64,000 bases of DNA. Source: CAYVBJ01 sp964449075. Lineage in GTDB: Bacteria; Bacteroidota; Rhodothermia; Balneolales; Balneolaceae. Position numbers and translations under genes: made by a program. How positions within the stretch are numbered: position 1 is the first letter of the stretch; the number at the start of each line of letters is the position of its first letter. The notes under the pieces are model-generated. The model saw only the letters and a list, made by a program, of their open reading frames with translations, was not told the DNA's origin and searched no databases. The stretch is from the NCBI GenBank assembly GCA_964449075.1, contig CAYVBJ010000007.1:1-64000 (forward strand). Direction: 5' to 3'. Positions 18,977-27,750 of this stretch are shown in pieces.

Positions 18977-19519
18977 CTAATCAAAAACCAAAAGCTGGTA
19001 CCCGTTATGTATATGTTCGGTAACCACAGTAAGCATGGATAATCCGATCAAAACCTGGTCATTTACTTTGTCCGTATCGAAGCCGCGTGCCAGCAGTGAT
19101 TGACCGCATACATAGAGTTCAACTCCTGAATTCTTCAAAGCATTAATAAGCTCCAGGTTTGGATTTTCAACACCGTTTTTCATCCGGTAAGCTTCATTGT
19201 TCATGATCGCCTCTGTTGCTCCGCCATGCGCAACAACCACAACATCCAAATTTTCGTTTGTCACACCTCCAAGTCCATGTAAATTTATCATCCTTGCAAC
19301 ATTATTCAATCCTGCATTTATCTGCTTTTTATGATCCTGACCAGTTTTCAGGTCAATAACCAATTTATAATCAATGCCTGTATCCGGGTTTATGCTGCCC
19401 GGTATTTCGTAAATACCGCCAAATCCCTTGACAATGGGAAAGTTTGCGTCTTGCGCTTTAACATTCGAGCTGATAAGAGCGAATAAAAAAACAAAAAGGA
19501 TGTAAACTGATTTTTTCAT
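18977..19519 (-). CDS. Secreted DsrE/DsrF-like family protein
   Basis: This is a 180-aa protein with a clear signal peptide (about residues 1-22, ending NVKAQ). The mature part fits the DsrE/DsrF/TusD-like fold: VVVVAHGGATEAI, then a helical LINALKNSGVELYVCGQSLLARGF segment with a single Cys at the position often used in this superfamily, and a LTVVTEHIHNGYQLLVF end. Such exported DsrE-like proteins are common in Bacteroidota and mostly uncharacterised; a role in sulfur or redox chemistry is only suggested by the fold. It converges on HK6 and is not part of that operon. The upstream region (19520-20061) would contain its promoter. Confidence 0.75.
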   Translation of the reverse strand: MKKSVYILFVFLFALISSNVKAQDANFPIVKGFGGIYEIPGSINPDTGIDYKLVIDLKTGQDHKKQINAGLNNVARMINLHGLGGVTNENLDVVVVAHGGATEAIMNNEAYRMKNGVENPNLELINALKNSGVELYVCGQSLLARGFDTDKVNDQVLIGLSMLTVVTEHIHNGYQLLVFD

Positions 19520-20061
19520 GGCGAGTATTTTTTTGATAATGTAGCCTGAATATACGCATTTTACTGCTGGTAAAAATAAACCTCAAAAAATCACTTAACT
19601 ACTTCTAAATCGTTGCAATCAATAAATATTTTAGTTATATAACTCCACGATTACAGCCCGTATGATTGCCGATGTCACAACTTCAATGGGATGTTTATTT
19701 TGGATTATATGCGGGTGTTAAAAAATTTCAGATGGCATTAAAAGGGATTATGTGACTCTGGATGGCAACAGACAACTGGGAATGACTGTTTACTCCGACC
19801 GGCAGGCTATGGAGGATAATATTTTATAAGGTTTCAAACTGAATTATGTGTAATCATCATTTTTCGGAACTGATTTTACAACATATATTTAATTTTGAAT
19901 CATATTTGAACCTGATAGCAACACTTTGCGACATACGTGCAAAAATTTATTGCCATATTCTGTTAGCTTGATTCAAACTTTTGAGTTTCTGAGTCGATTA
20001 TACGGGCTATTTCAGAACCAGGCAGCAATACAATAAAATAACCGGTAACCCGAAACTTTTT
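19520..20061. other. Intergenic region between divergent DsrE-like gene and HK7
   Basis: This is 542 bp of AT-rich sequence without a confident gene. It must hold the promoters of both flanking divergent genes, but I cannot point to a convincing box. At 19671-19830 two short frames, one starting MSQLQWDVYFGLYAG and one containing YSDRQAMEDNIL, look faintly protein-like. They may be a decayed gene, but no family was recognised. Confidence 0.5.
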
Positions 20062-23000
20062 ATGAGCATGATTGAAGATCGTACAGACAACACCAGCGAG
20101 GAGAGTCGGAAACTTGCACAGCGTGAAGCTGAACTGGCCCTGATTAATAGTGTTCAAAAGGGATTGCTTGAGAAGATGGAGATCCAGGATATTTACGAGC
20201 TTGTTGGAGAAAAAATACGTGAACTTTTTGACGCTCAGGTGGCAGTTGTATCTACATTTAACTATGAAAATCAAACTGAACAGTTTCATTATGCTTTTGA
20301 AGATGGCAAACGGCACGATCTCGATCCGCGTCCTATTGATACATTCAGACAGAAACTCATCGATACTGCAGAGTTGATCTGTATCAACGAAAATGCAGAT
20401 GCAATGTGGAAAAAAATTACAGGCGAAGAACCTACTGTGGCTCCCGGCACCAAACTTACCAAATCTGCTCTCTATGTTCCGATGGCCGCCGGAGATACAG
20501 TTTTTGGTTACATCAGCCTTCAAAATGTAGACCGTGAGCACGCATTCAGTGATTCTGATGTTCAACTTTTAAATACCCTTGCCAACAGTATCAGCATTGC
20601 ACTCGAAAATGCACGCCTTTTCAGTGAAACCGAACAGCGTAATGCCGAACTTGGCGTAATTAACAGCGTGCAGGAGGGGCTGGTAGCAGAAATGGACCTG
20701 CAGGGGATTTATGATCTTGTTGGTGAGCGGATCAGAGATCTGTTCGACTCTCAGGTAACAGTTATTGCAGTTTTTGATCATGACAATCAAAAAGAAGAGT
20801 TCAGGTACGTTTTTGAGGATGGTAAACGTCTTTATCCGGCAGCCAGAATTTATGATGAAATCCGTAAATACCTGATTCAGAATAAAGAAAAAATTCACAT
20901 CAATTCTGACGCTATCGATGAGGTAGAAAAATACGGTGCTTCGATTGAAGCTGCTCCCGGAACCGTATTCCCAAAATCGATGGTATATGTCCCCTTGATT
21001 CTCAGTGATCAGGTAAAAGGGTATGTAAGCCTCCAGAACCTGGATAAAGAACATGCTTTCAGTGATTCTGATGTCCGCCTCTTAAGTACTCTTGCCAACA
21101 GCATGAGTGTAGCTCTTGAAAACGCACGCCTGTTTGACGAAACAGAACAGCGAAATGCTGAACTGGCGGTGATCAACAGCGTTCAGGAAGGCCTGGTTGC
21201 TGAAATGGATCTGCAGGGTATCTATGATCTAGTTGGCGACAGAATCCGCGATCTTTTTGATGCACAAGTGGCTTCAATAGCCACATTTGATCACGAGAAT
21301 AACACCGAACGTTTTCAATATTATTATGAGGATGGCAAGCGATTCTATCCGGAAGAACGATCTTACGACAAAATCCGAAATTGGCTGATTCAGAACAAAA
21401 AACTGCTTTTGGTTAACGAAGATGCCGACGAAACCATTTATCAAATTACAGGAGAAGGGAAAAGTACAGTTCCGGGAACCCGCTTGCCAAAATCGGTCCT
21501 GTTTGTACCCATGGTGATCGGCGATGATGTCCGTGGATACGTAAGTCTCCAAAATCTCGACCATGAACACGCCTTCCCCGAATCTGATGTACGACTGCTC
21601 AGCACCCTCGCTAACAGCATGAGCGTGGCCCTGGAAAATGCACGACTATTTAATGAAACTGAGCAGCGAAATGCGGAACTTGCGGTCATCAACAGTGTAC
21701 AGCAAGGGCTCGTGGCCGAGATGGACATGCAGGGGATATATGATTTGGTGGGCGACCGGATACGAGACCTCTTTGACGCACCGGCTGCGGGTATCTATTC
21801 TTTTGATATAGAAGCAGGGTTGGAACATTTTGAATATCTCTATGAAGATGGCGAGCGATTATATCCGGACTCCCGGCCTCTTGATAAAATACGAAAGTGG
21901 CTTATAGAGAATAAAAGACTGCTTCTGGTTAACGAAGATGCCGACGAAACGATCTATCAAATTACCGGAGAAGGAAAAAATGCAGTGCCCGGTACCCGGC
22001 TACCAAAGTCTCTGATATTTGTCCCACTTATTGTGGGTGATGACGTCCGTGGTTGTGTAAGTCTGCAAAACCTGGATCATGAACATGCATTTCCGGAATC
22101 GGATGTCCGACTTTTAAGTACGCTGGCAAACAGCATGAGCGTAGCCCTGGAAAATGCACGCCTGTTTGACGAAACCGAGCAGAGAAATGCTGAACTGGCT
22201 GTGATCAACAGTGTGCAGGAAGGCCTGGTTGCGGAAATGGAACTTCAGGGGATTTATGATTTGGTGGGTGACAGACTGCGGGATCTCTTTGATGCGCAGG
22301 TAGCGGCTATTGCCACTTTTGACCTGGAAAAGGAGACTGAACAATTCCATTATATCTTTGAGAACGGTGAGCGATTCTATCCGGAACCCCGTAAGTATGA
22401 TAAAATCAGGCAGAGACTGATCAGTTCTCAAAAGATGATCTTGATCAATGAAGATGCTAAAAGTGCGTACAGAACCATCACAGGGGAAGCCCCCAAAGCT
22501 GTTTCAGGAACCAGTTTCCCTAAATCCATGGTTTTTGCCCCGTTGATCATAGCTGATTCCGTTCGCGGTTATGTAACCCTCCAGAACCTGGATAAAGAAC
22601 ACGCCTTCAGTGATTCAGATATCAGCCTGCTTGGAACGCTTGCCAATAGCATGAGCGTAGCCCTTGAAAATGCACGCCTGTTTAATGAAACCGAGCAGCG
22701 CAACGCTGAATTGGCAGTCATTAACAGTGTACAGCAGGGACTGGTAGCCGAAATGGACCTGCAGGGAATCTACGATCTGGTAGGAGATCGAATCCGGGAT
22801 CTGTTTAATGCACAGATTGTATCAATAGCAACTTTTGATCACGAAAACACTATCGAACACTTTCAATATTGCTTTGAAAAAAATAAAAGAATATATCCGG
22901 AATCCAGGAGGATGGATAACTTTCGAAAAAAGCTCATTGAAACGAAAGAGTTATTCCTGATTAACGAAAATTTCCCGGAACGTGCTGAAGAATTTGATGG

Positions 23001-25779
23001 GAAAAAACCGGAACCACTTCCAGGCACCAAACTGCCAAAATCCGTACTGTTTGTACCAATGGTTATTGGTGACGATGTCCGTGGTTATGTAAGTCTCCAA
23101 AACCTGGATCATGAACACGCATTTCCGGAATCGGATGTCAGACTTTTAAGCACGCTCGCAAATAGTATGACCGTAGCCTTGGAAAACGCTCGTCTCTTCA
23201 ATGAAACCGAGCAGCGCAACGCTGAATTGGCGGTCATTAACAGTGTGCAGAAAGGCCTGGTGGCTGAAATGGATATGCAGGGCATTTATGATCTTGTGGG
23301 CGACCGGATCCGGGATCTGTTCGATGCCCAGGTTACGGGAATTGTAACGTTCAACCATTCTGACAAAACCGAACACTTTCAATATATCTATGAAGACGGA
23401 GAGCGGGTTCACCCGCCGGGCAGGCCCTACGACAACGTGAGGGCCAAATTGATCCATGACCGGCAAAAACTGCTCTTCAATGAAAAGGCGTCAGAGGCGA
23501 TGTCTGAAATTAACGGGAAACCCTTTAAACCGGTTCCCGGCACACGAATGGCACAATCCGCCCTCTATGTACCGATGTCTGTTGGAAAAGAGGTATTGGG
23601 CTACGTAAGCCTGCAAAACCTGGACCGTGAACACGCTTTCAGCGAATCGGATGTCCGCCTGCTCAGCACGCTGATCAACAGCATGAGTGTTGCTATTGAA
23701 AATGCCCGTTTGTTCAATGAAACCACACGTCTTCTGAAGGAGACCGAACAGCGTAATGCAGAACTTGCGGTGATCAACAGTGTGCAGGACGGCCTGGTTC
23801 GCGAGATGGATATGCAGGCTATCTACAATCTTGTGGGTGAAAAAATCTGTGATGTACTCAATACTCAAACCATGATCATCCGGACGTTTGATCACGAGAA
23901 TAAACTGGAGCACTGGCAATATGCAATTGAAAAAGGCAAACATATCGAGGTAGAGCCAAGGCCTTTCATTTGGGCAAATAAAATATTGATCGAAACGAAA
24001 GAACATCTTCTCATTAATGAAGAGTATGAAAAAATAGCTGTTGAATATGAAGGCACTGCGGTAACAAAAGGACTGGCTCCAAAGTCAGCTATTTTTGTAC
24101 CGATGATAGTAGGCGACACCGTGGTTGGTTCCGTCAGCCTTCAGAATGTTGAAGAAGAACACGCATTCAGCGAAAGTGATCTGCAGCTGATAAAAACACT
24201 TACCAACAGTATGAGTGTAGCCATTGAAAATGCGCGTCTCTTTAATGAAACCACCCGTTTGCTGGCTGAAACCGAACAGCGTGCTGCCGAAATGCAGACA
24301 GTAAATAGTATCAGCCGGGCTCTTGTATCACAACTTGAGTTTGATAAACTGATCGAACTGGTGGGTGAACAGATGAAGAAAACATTCAAGGCTGATATCG
24401 TTTACCTGGCTCTGCATGACCGAGAAAGCAATATGCTTAACTTCCCCTACTATTACGGAGATGAACCACAGTCCAGGCCATTTGGAAATGGTATCACGGA
24501 AAAAATTATCCTGAAAAAGGAGCCACTCCTGATTAATCAGAACCTGGACGAAGCTTACCACAAAATCAAGGCGGAAAAAAAAGGTGAGATGGTTGAATCT
24601 TACCTGGGTGTTCCGATTATGGCAGGAAGTGAAGCTATCGGGGTTATCAGTGTACAGAGTAAGGAACAGGAAAACCGGTTTAATGAGAACGATCTGCGGT
24701 TGCTTACAACCATCGCAGCGAATGTGGGTGTGGCGATGCAGAATGCGGAAGCCTATCAAAATCTGCAGGAGGCTCTCACCGAGCTGAAATCGGCCCAGGA
24801 GCAATTGGTGCGGCAGGAAAAACTGGCTTCCCTGGGTCAGCTTACCGCCGGGATTGCTCATGAGATCAAAAATCCGCTTAATTTTGTCAATAATTTTTCC
24901 GAGCTGAGTATTGAACTGGTTGACGAAGTCAGAGATGAAATACGACAGATGACTGATGACCGGAGACCGGCAGGCCCGGAAAAAGAAAACGAAGAAAATC
25001 CCCTCTTGAGAGGGGACGGCATTGCCGAAGGCGATGCCAGGGGTGTGTCTGATGGAGCTGAGAATAAAGACCTAACTCGAAATACAGAGACAGATTCGAG
25101 TTCCGCTAACCCACCCCTTAATCCCACCGACAGCTGGCGGAGGGAATTCAAGAACCACGATTACGGCTTGATTCTTGATATCCTCAACGATATTGAAGCC
25201 AACCTGAGCAAGATCCACGAACACGGCACCCGGGCGGATGGAATTGTTAAAAGTATGCTGCTTCACAGCCGTGGAAAGAGCGGTGAACATATTCCCACCG
25301 ATCTGAATAAGCTCCTGGATGAATACGTTAAATTGTCGTACCACGGAATGCGGGCCGTGAACAAAGCGTTTAACATCGACATGCAGTTTCACTTTGATGA
25401 CTCTGTGGGTGTGATGGACCTGGTTGCACAAGATCTGAGCCGTGCATTCCTCAATATTATCAACAATGCGATGTACGCCACCTACGATTATTCGAAAACC
25501 AAAGTGGATCATAAACCGGTCATAAAAGTGAGTACTAAACATGCGGGAAACCGGGTTGAAATCAGGATTCGCGACAACGGGCCGGGAATTCCCGATGAGA
25601 TACGTGAAAAGATATTTGAACCATTTTTTACAACCAAACCCACTGGTGAAGGCACCGGCCTGGGGCTGTCTATGACACACGATATCATCAAGCTGCACCA
25701 GGGCAACCTGGACGTGGAGACGGAGCCGGGTGCGTTTACTGAGTTCATCATTACACTGCCAATTACAAATCAATCATAG
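20062..25779 (+). CDS. Histidine kinase HK7 with nine tandem GAF domains
   Basis: This is a 1905-aa soluble kinase. Nine GAF modules start near residues 21, 193, 364, 536, 708, 880, 1052, 1231 and 1407. The first seven have an almost fixed period of 171-172 residues, and each begins AELxVINSVQxGL. The ninth differs (MQTVNSISRALVSQLEF) and matches the fourth GAF of HK3. DHp follows (His1600), then a HATPase_c with a different N-box region (NIINNAMYATYDYS), DNGPGIP and GTGLGLS. This ATPase half is clearly unlike the other kinases here and lacks the AT-rich insert. The DHp hairpin does carry the long palindromic insert (25000-25144). The response regulator follows after 6 bp. ATG 20062 is chosen because the next Met is only two codons away. 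Confidence 0.92.
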   Translation: MSMIEDRTDNTSEESRKLAQREAELALINSVQKGLLEKMEIQDIYELVGEKIRELFDAQVAVVSTFNYENQTEQFHYAFEDGKRHDLDPRPIDTFRQKLIDTAELICINENADAMWKKITGEEPTVAPGTKLTKSALYVPMAAGDTVFGYISLQNVDREHAFSDSDVQLLNTLANSISIALENARLFSETEQRNAELGVINSVQEGLVAEMDLQGIYDLVGERIRDLFDSQVTVIAVFDHDNQKEEFRYVFEDGKRLYPAARIYDEIRKYLIQNKEKIHINSDAIDEVEKYGASIEAAPGTVFPKSMVYVPLILSDQVKGYVSLQNLDKEHAFSDSDVRLLSTLANSMSVALENARLFDETEQRNAELAVINSVQEGLVAEMDLQGIYDLVGDRIRDLFDAQVASIATFDHENNTERFQYYYEDGKRFYPEERSYDKIRNWLIQNKKLLLVNEDADETIYQITGEGKSTVPGTRLPKSVLFVPMVIGDDVRGYVSLQNLDHEHAFPESDVRLLSTLANSMSVALENARLFNETEQRNAELAVINSVQQGLVAEMDMQGIYDLVGDRIRDLFDAPAAGIYSFDIEAGLEHFEYLYEDGERLYPDSRPLDKIRKWLIENKRLLLVNEDADETIYQITGEGKNAVPGTRLPKSLIFVPLIVGDDVRGCVSLQNLDHEHAFPESDVRLLSTLANSMSVALENARLFDETEQRNAELAVINSVQEGLVAEMELQGIYDLVGDRLRDLFDAQVAAIATFDLEKETEQFHYIFENGERFYPEPRKYDKIRQRLISSQKMILINEDAKSAYRTITGEAPKAVSGTSFPKSMVFAPLIIADSVRGYVTLQNLDKEHAFSDSDISLLGTLANSMSVALENARLFNETEQRNAELAVINSVQQGLVAEMDLQGIYDLVGDRIRDLFNAQIVSIATFDHENTIEHFQYCFEKNKRIYPESRRMDNFRKKLIETKELFLINENFPERAEEFDGKKPEPLPGTKLPKSVLFVPMVIGDDVRGYVSLQNLDHEHAFPESDVRLLSTLANSMTVALENARLFNETEQRNAELAVINSVQKGLVAEMDMQGIYDLVGDRIRDLFDAQVTGIVTFNHSDKTEHFQYIYEDGERVHPPGRPYDNVRAKLIHDRQKLLFNEKASEAMSEINGKPFKPVPGTRMAQSALYVPMSVGKEVLGYVSLQNLDREHAFSESDVRLLSTLINSMSVAIENARLFNETTRLLKETEQRNAELAVINSVQDGLVREMDMQAIYNLVGEKICDVLNTQTMIIRTFDHENKLEHWQYAIEKGKHIEVEPRPFIWANKILIETKEHLLINEEYEKIAVEYEGTAVTKGLAPKSAIFVPMIVGDTVVGSVSLQNVEEEHAFSESDLQLIKTLTNSMSVAIENARLFNETTRLLAETEQRAAEMQTVNSISRALVSQLEFDKLIELVGEQMKKTFKADIVYLALHDRESNMLNFPYYYGDEPQSRPFGNGITEKIILKKEPLLINQNLDEAYHKIKAEKKGEMVESYLGVPIMAGSEAIGVISVQSKEQENRFNENDLRLLTTIAANVGVAMQNAEAYQNLQEALTELKSAQEQLVRQEKLASLGQLTAGIAHEIKNPLNFVNNFSELSIELVDEVRDEIRQMTDDRRPAGPEKENEENPLLRGDGIAEGDARGVSDGAENKDLTRNTETDSSSANPPLNPTDSWRREFKNHDYGLILDILNDIEANLSKIHEHGTRADGIVKSMLLHSRGKSGEHIPTDLNKLLDEYVKLSYHGMRAVNKAFNIDMQFHFDDSVGVMDLVAQDLSRAFLNIINNAMYATYDYSKTKVDHKPVIKVSTKHAGNRVEIRIRDNGPGIPDEIREKIFEPFFTTKPTGEGTGLGLSMTHDIIKLHQGNLDVETEPGAFTEFIITLPITNQS
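25000..25144 (+). repeat. Palindromic coding insert in HK7 DHp hairpin
   Basis: Hairpin CCCCTCTTGAGAGGGG (25000-25015), GGCATTGCC...GATGCC stem, GGGGTGTGTCTGA phrase, then CCCACCCC and an imperfect copy of the CAGCTGGCGGAGGG hairpin (25123-25144). It is in frame, in a kinase of a separate operon. Confidence 0.85.
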
Positions 25780-25785
25780 AATATC

Positions 25786-26172
25786 ATGAAAATACTTGTC
25801 GTAGATGACGAAAAAGATGTAGAAATGCTCTTTCGTCAAAAATTCAGAAAGGAGATCAGAAGCAGACATCTTGAACTGGTTTTTGCATTTTCGGGCCAGG
25901 AAGCTCTCAATCTTCTTGGCACGTCGCAACCACCTGATGTAGTCTACGTTTTTTCCGATATCAACATGCCGGGCATGACCGGCCTGGAGCTCCTCGATGA
26001 GATAAAATCCAAATATCCGCAGATCAATGTGAGCATGATTTCAGCCTACGGAGACAGTGATAACTACAATAAAGCGATAAAATCCGGTGCAAAGGAGTTT
26101 TTTACCAAACCCATCGACTTTGAATCACTCAGGGACGAGATCAATAATCTTCTTCAACAAAATAAAAATTGA
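25786..26172 (+). CDS. Single-domain response regulator
   Basis: This is a 128-aa receiver domain alone: acidic pair D7/D8 (LVVDDE), phosphoacceptor D58 (FSDINMPGM), Ser/Thr switch region (ISAYGD) and conserved Lys (FFTKPID). There is no output domain, so it probably acts by protein contact, like CheY or Spo0F, possibly relaying phosphate or controlling the next gene product. It lies 6 bp after HK7 and 5 bp before the receiver-phosphatase gene. It is one of only two receivers in a window with seven kinases, so it may serve more than HK7; that is inference. Confidence 0.93.
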   Translation: MKILVVDDEKDVEMLFRQKFRKEIRSRHLELVFAFSGQEALNLLGTSQPPDVVYVFSDINMPGMTGLELLDEIKSKYPQINVSMISAYGDSDNYNKAIKSGAKEFFTKPIDFESLRDEINNLLQQNKN

Positions 26173-26177
26173 CGACT

Positions 26178-27353
26178 ATGAGACTGCAAAATATAATGGT
26201 AGTGGATGATGAACCGGATCTTCAGATGCTGATTCTCCAAAAATTCAGAAAGCAGATACAGAACGATACGTATAAATTCTTTTTTGCAGAGAACGGCGAA
26301 GAAGCCCTTAATCTGCTTGAGGATAAAAGTGAGATCTCCCTGATACTGACAGATATCAACATGCCGAAGATGGACGGGCTTACCCTGCTTCAGAAACTGC
26401 AGGACAGTGAAAACCCGGCTTTGAAAACAGTTATTGTTTCGGCTTACGGTGATATGGAAAATATCCGGACAGCCATGAACCGTGGTGCGTTTGATTTCAT
26501 CACAAAACCGATCGATTTCAAGGATCTTGAATTGACCATTGAGAAGGGGATCCGTGAAATTTCTCTTTTGTATGAATCACTTCAGCAAAAGAAACAACTG
26601 GATGCTGTGCAGGTGGATCTCGATACCGCTGCACGAATCCAGCAAAAAATGTTGCCACAGGATTTCCCGGCGTTTCCCGATAGAAAGGAGTTCAATATTT
26701 ACGCCGAAATGCACACAGCGAAAGAGGTAGGCGGTGATTTATATGATTACTTTATGCTCGATGAAAACCGACTGGGTTTTATCATCGGGGATGTTTCGGG
26801 CAAAGGTGTTCCCGCTTCTATCTATATGGCCGTGTCGCGAACGATGCTGAGAGCTATTGCATCCCAAATCGATGATCCCGCAGAATGCCTTTCCACCGTC
26901 AATAAAATGCTGATTCCCGAAAGTGACCTGACTACATTTGTAACTGTTTTTTACGGTATACTGGATACGCGAAATGGCCATGTTCAATACAGCAACGGAG
27001 GCCACAATCTGCCCTATATTATTCGTGCGGATGGATCCGTTGAAGAGGTCGAAAATACAGGCGGTCTTTTACTGGGGAAAATAGAGCCCATAGAGTTTGA
27101 AACGAAAGAGCTTCAGCTTGCTCCGGGTGAAAAAATCGTTCTCTTTACCGACGGCGTTACAGAAGCCATGAATGAAAACGAGGAGCTGTACGACGAAGAG
27201 AAACTGATCGAATACCTGACCGGACGCAATGAAGATAACCTAAATAAAATTTTGCGCGGTGTGATTGTGGATGTTCTCAAATTCATGAACAAAGCCAACC
27301 AGGCGGATGATATTACCCTGCTTGCGATGGAGTATGTAGGCGATTCCGAGTGA
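26178..27353 (+). CDS. Response regulator with PP2C (RsbU/SpoIIE-type) phosphatase output
   Basis: This is a 391-aa protein. The receiver domain (residues 1-125) has D10/D11, phosphoacceptor D59 (LTDINMPKM) and FDFITKPID. A helical linker (about 130-165) leads to a PP2C-type Ser/Thr phosphatase domain with metal-binding motifs (EVGGDLYDY, GDVSGKGVPAS, GGHNLPY, TDGVTEAMN, ADDITLL). Such proteins usually dephosphorylate an anti-sigma-factor antagonist in partner-switching pathways; no STAS or anti-sigma gene is in the window. The frame also opens at a TTG at 26169 overlapping the previous stop, but ATG 26178 is preferred. It is last in the HK7 operon and ends facing rsgA across a hairpin-rich spacer. 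Confidence 0.93.
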   Translation: MRLQNIMVVDDEPDLQMLILQKFRKQIQNDTYKFFFAENGEEALNLLEDKSEISLILTDINMPKMDGLTLLQKLQDSENPALKTVIVSAYGDMENIRTAMNRGAFDFITKPIDFKDLELTIEKGIREISLLYESLQQKKQLDAVQVDLDTAARIQQKMLPQDFPAFPDRKEFNIYAEMHTAKEVGGDLYDYFMLDENRLGFIIGDVSGKGVPASIYMAVSRTMLRAIASQIDDPAECLSTVNKMLIPESDLTTFVTVFYGILDTRNGHVQYSNGGHNLPYIIRADGSVEEVENTGGLLLGKIEPIEFETKELQLAPGEKIVLFTDGVTEAMNENEELYDEEKLIEYLTGRNEDNLNKILRGVIVDVLKFMNKANQADDITLLAMEYVGDSE

Positions 27354-27750
27354 TTCAGATGACAATGCCAAGGCACACCTGCTTCAGGCTTACAGCCTGA
27401 GTTGATTTACATCTATCTCTTTCCCCAAGGCGCTATGGGCTGAGTTGTGTCAGGCTTACAGCCTGCAGGGCGCAGAGAATATTTCTCTATTTTTTGAATT
27501 ACACAGGTGTAGCCAGGTAAACCATCGAATCAAAATTTAAAGCATAAACAGACTCTGAAGGAGTCTAACGTCAATAGCAGGCTCTCCAAAAAGTATAGTT
27601 GACCGTAGCTCAACTTAACTTATTTATTTTATATGAATAGATGTAAACTATTTCTTCGTGTTTCTTGGTGTCCTCGTGCCCTCTTGGCAAAACCCGGCGG
27701 TTTATCGTCGCGAAGAGTTTTTTCGAGAGATTAACGAATAAACTCCCATT
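27354..27750. other. Convergent intergenic region with REP-like hairpins
   Basis: This is 397 bp between two converging genes. It holds two copies of a short hairpin unit (27384-27400 and 27451-27465) and, at about 27650-27690, a CTTCGTGTTTCTTGGTG-type phrase that resembles a dispersed intergenic repeat known from many bacteria. No open frame of interest was seen. Confidence 0.6.
27384..27465. repeat. Pair of REP-like hairpins (CAGGCTTACAGCCTG)
   Basis: Two imperfect palindromes share the 15-base core CAGGCTTACAGCCTG, with a 6-bp stem and TAC loop, spaced 66 bp apart. The exact reverse complement occurs twice in the block at 60.9-62.2 kb, so this is a dispersed family. It may also serve as a bidirectional transcription end for the flanking convergent genes, although no T-tract follows. 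Confidence 0.7.

Noticed and set aside
26169..26177. TTG start for the receiver-PP2C protein
   Set aside because: It adds only three residues and ATG 26178 directly precedes the receiver fold.
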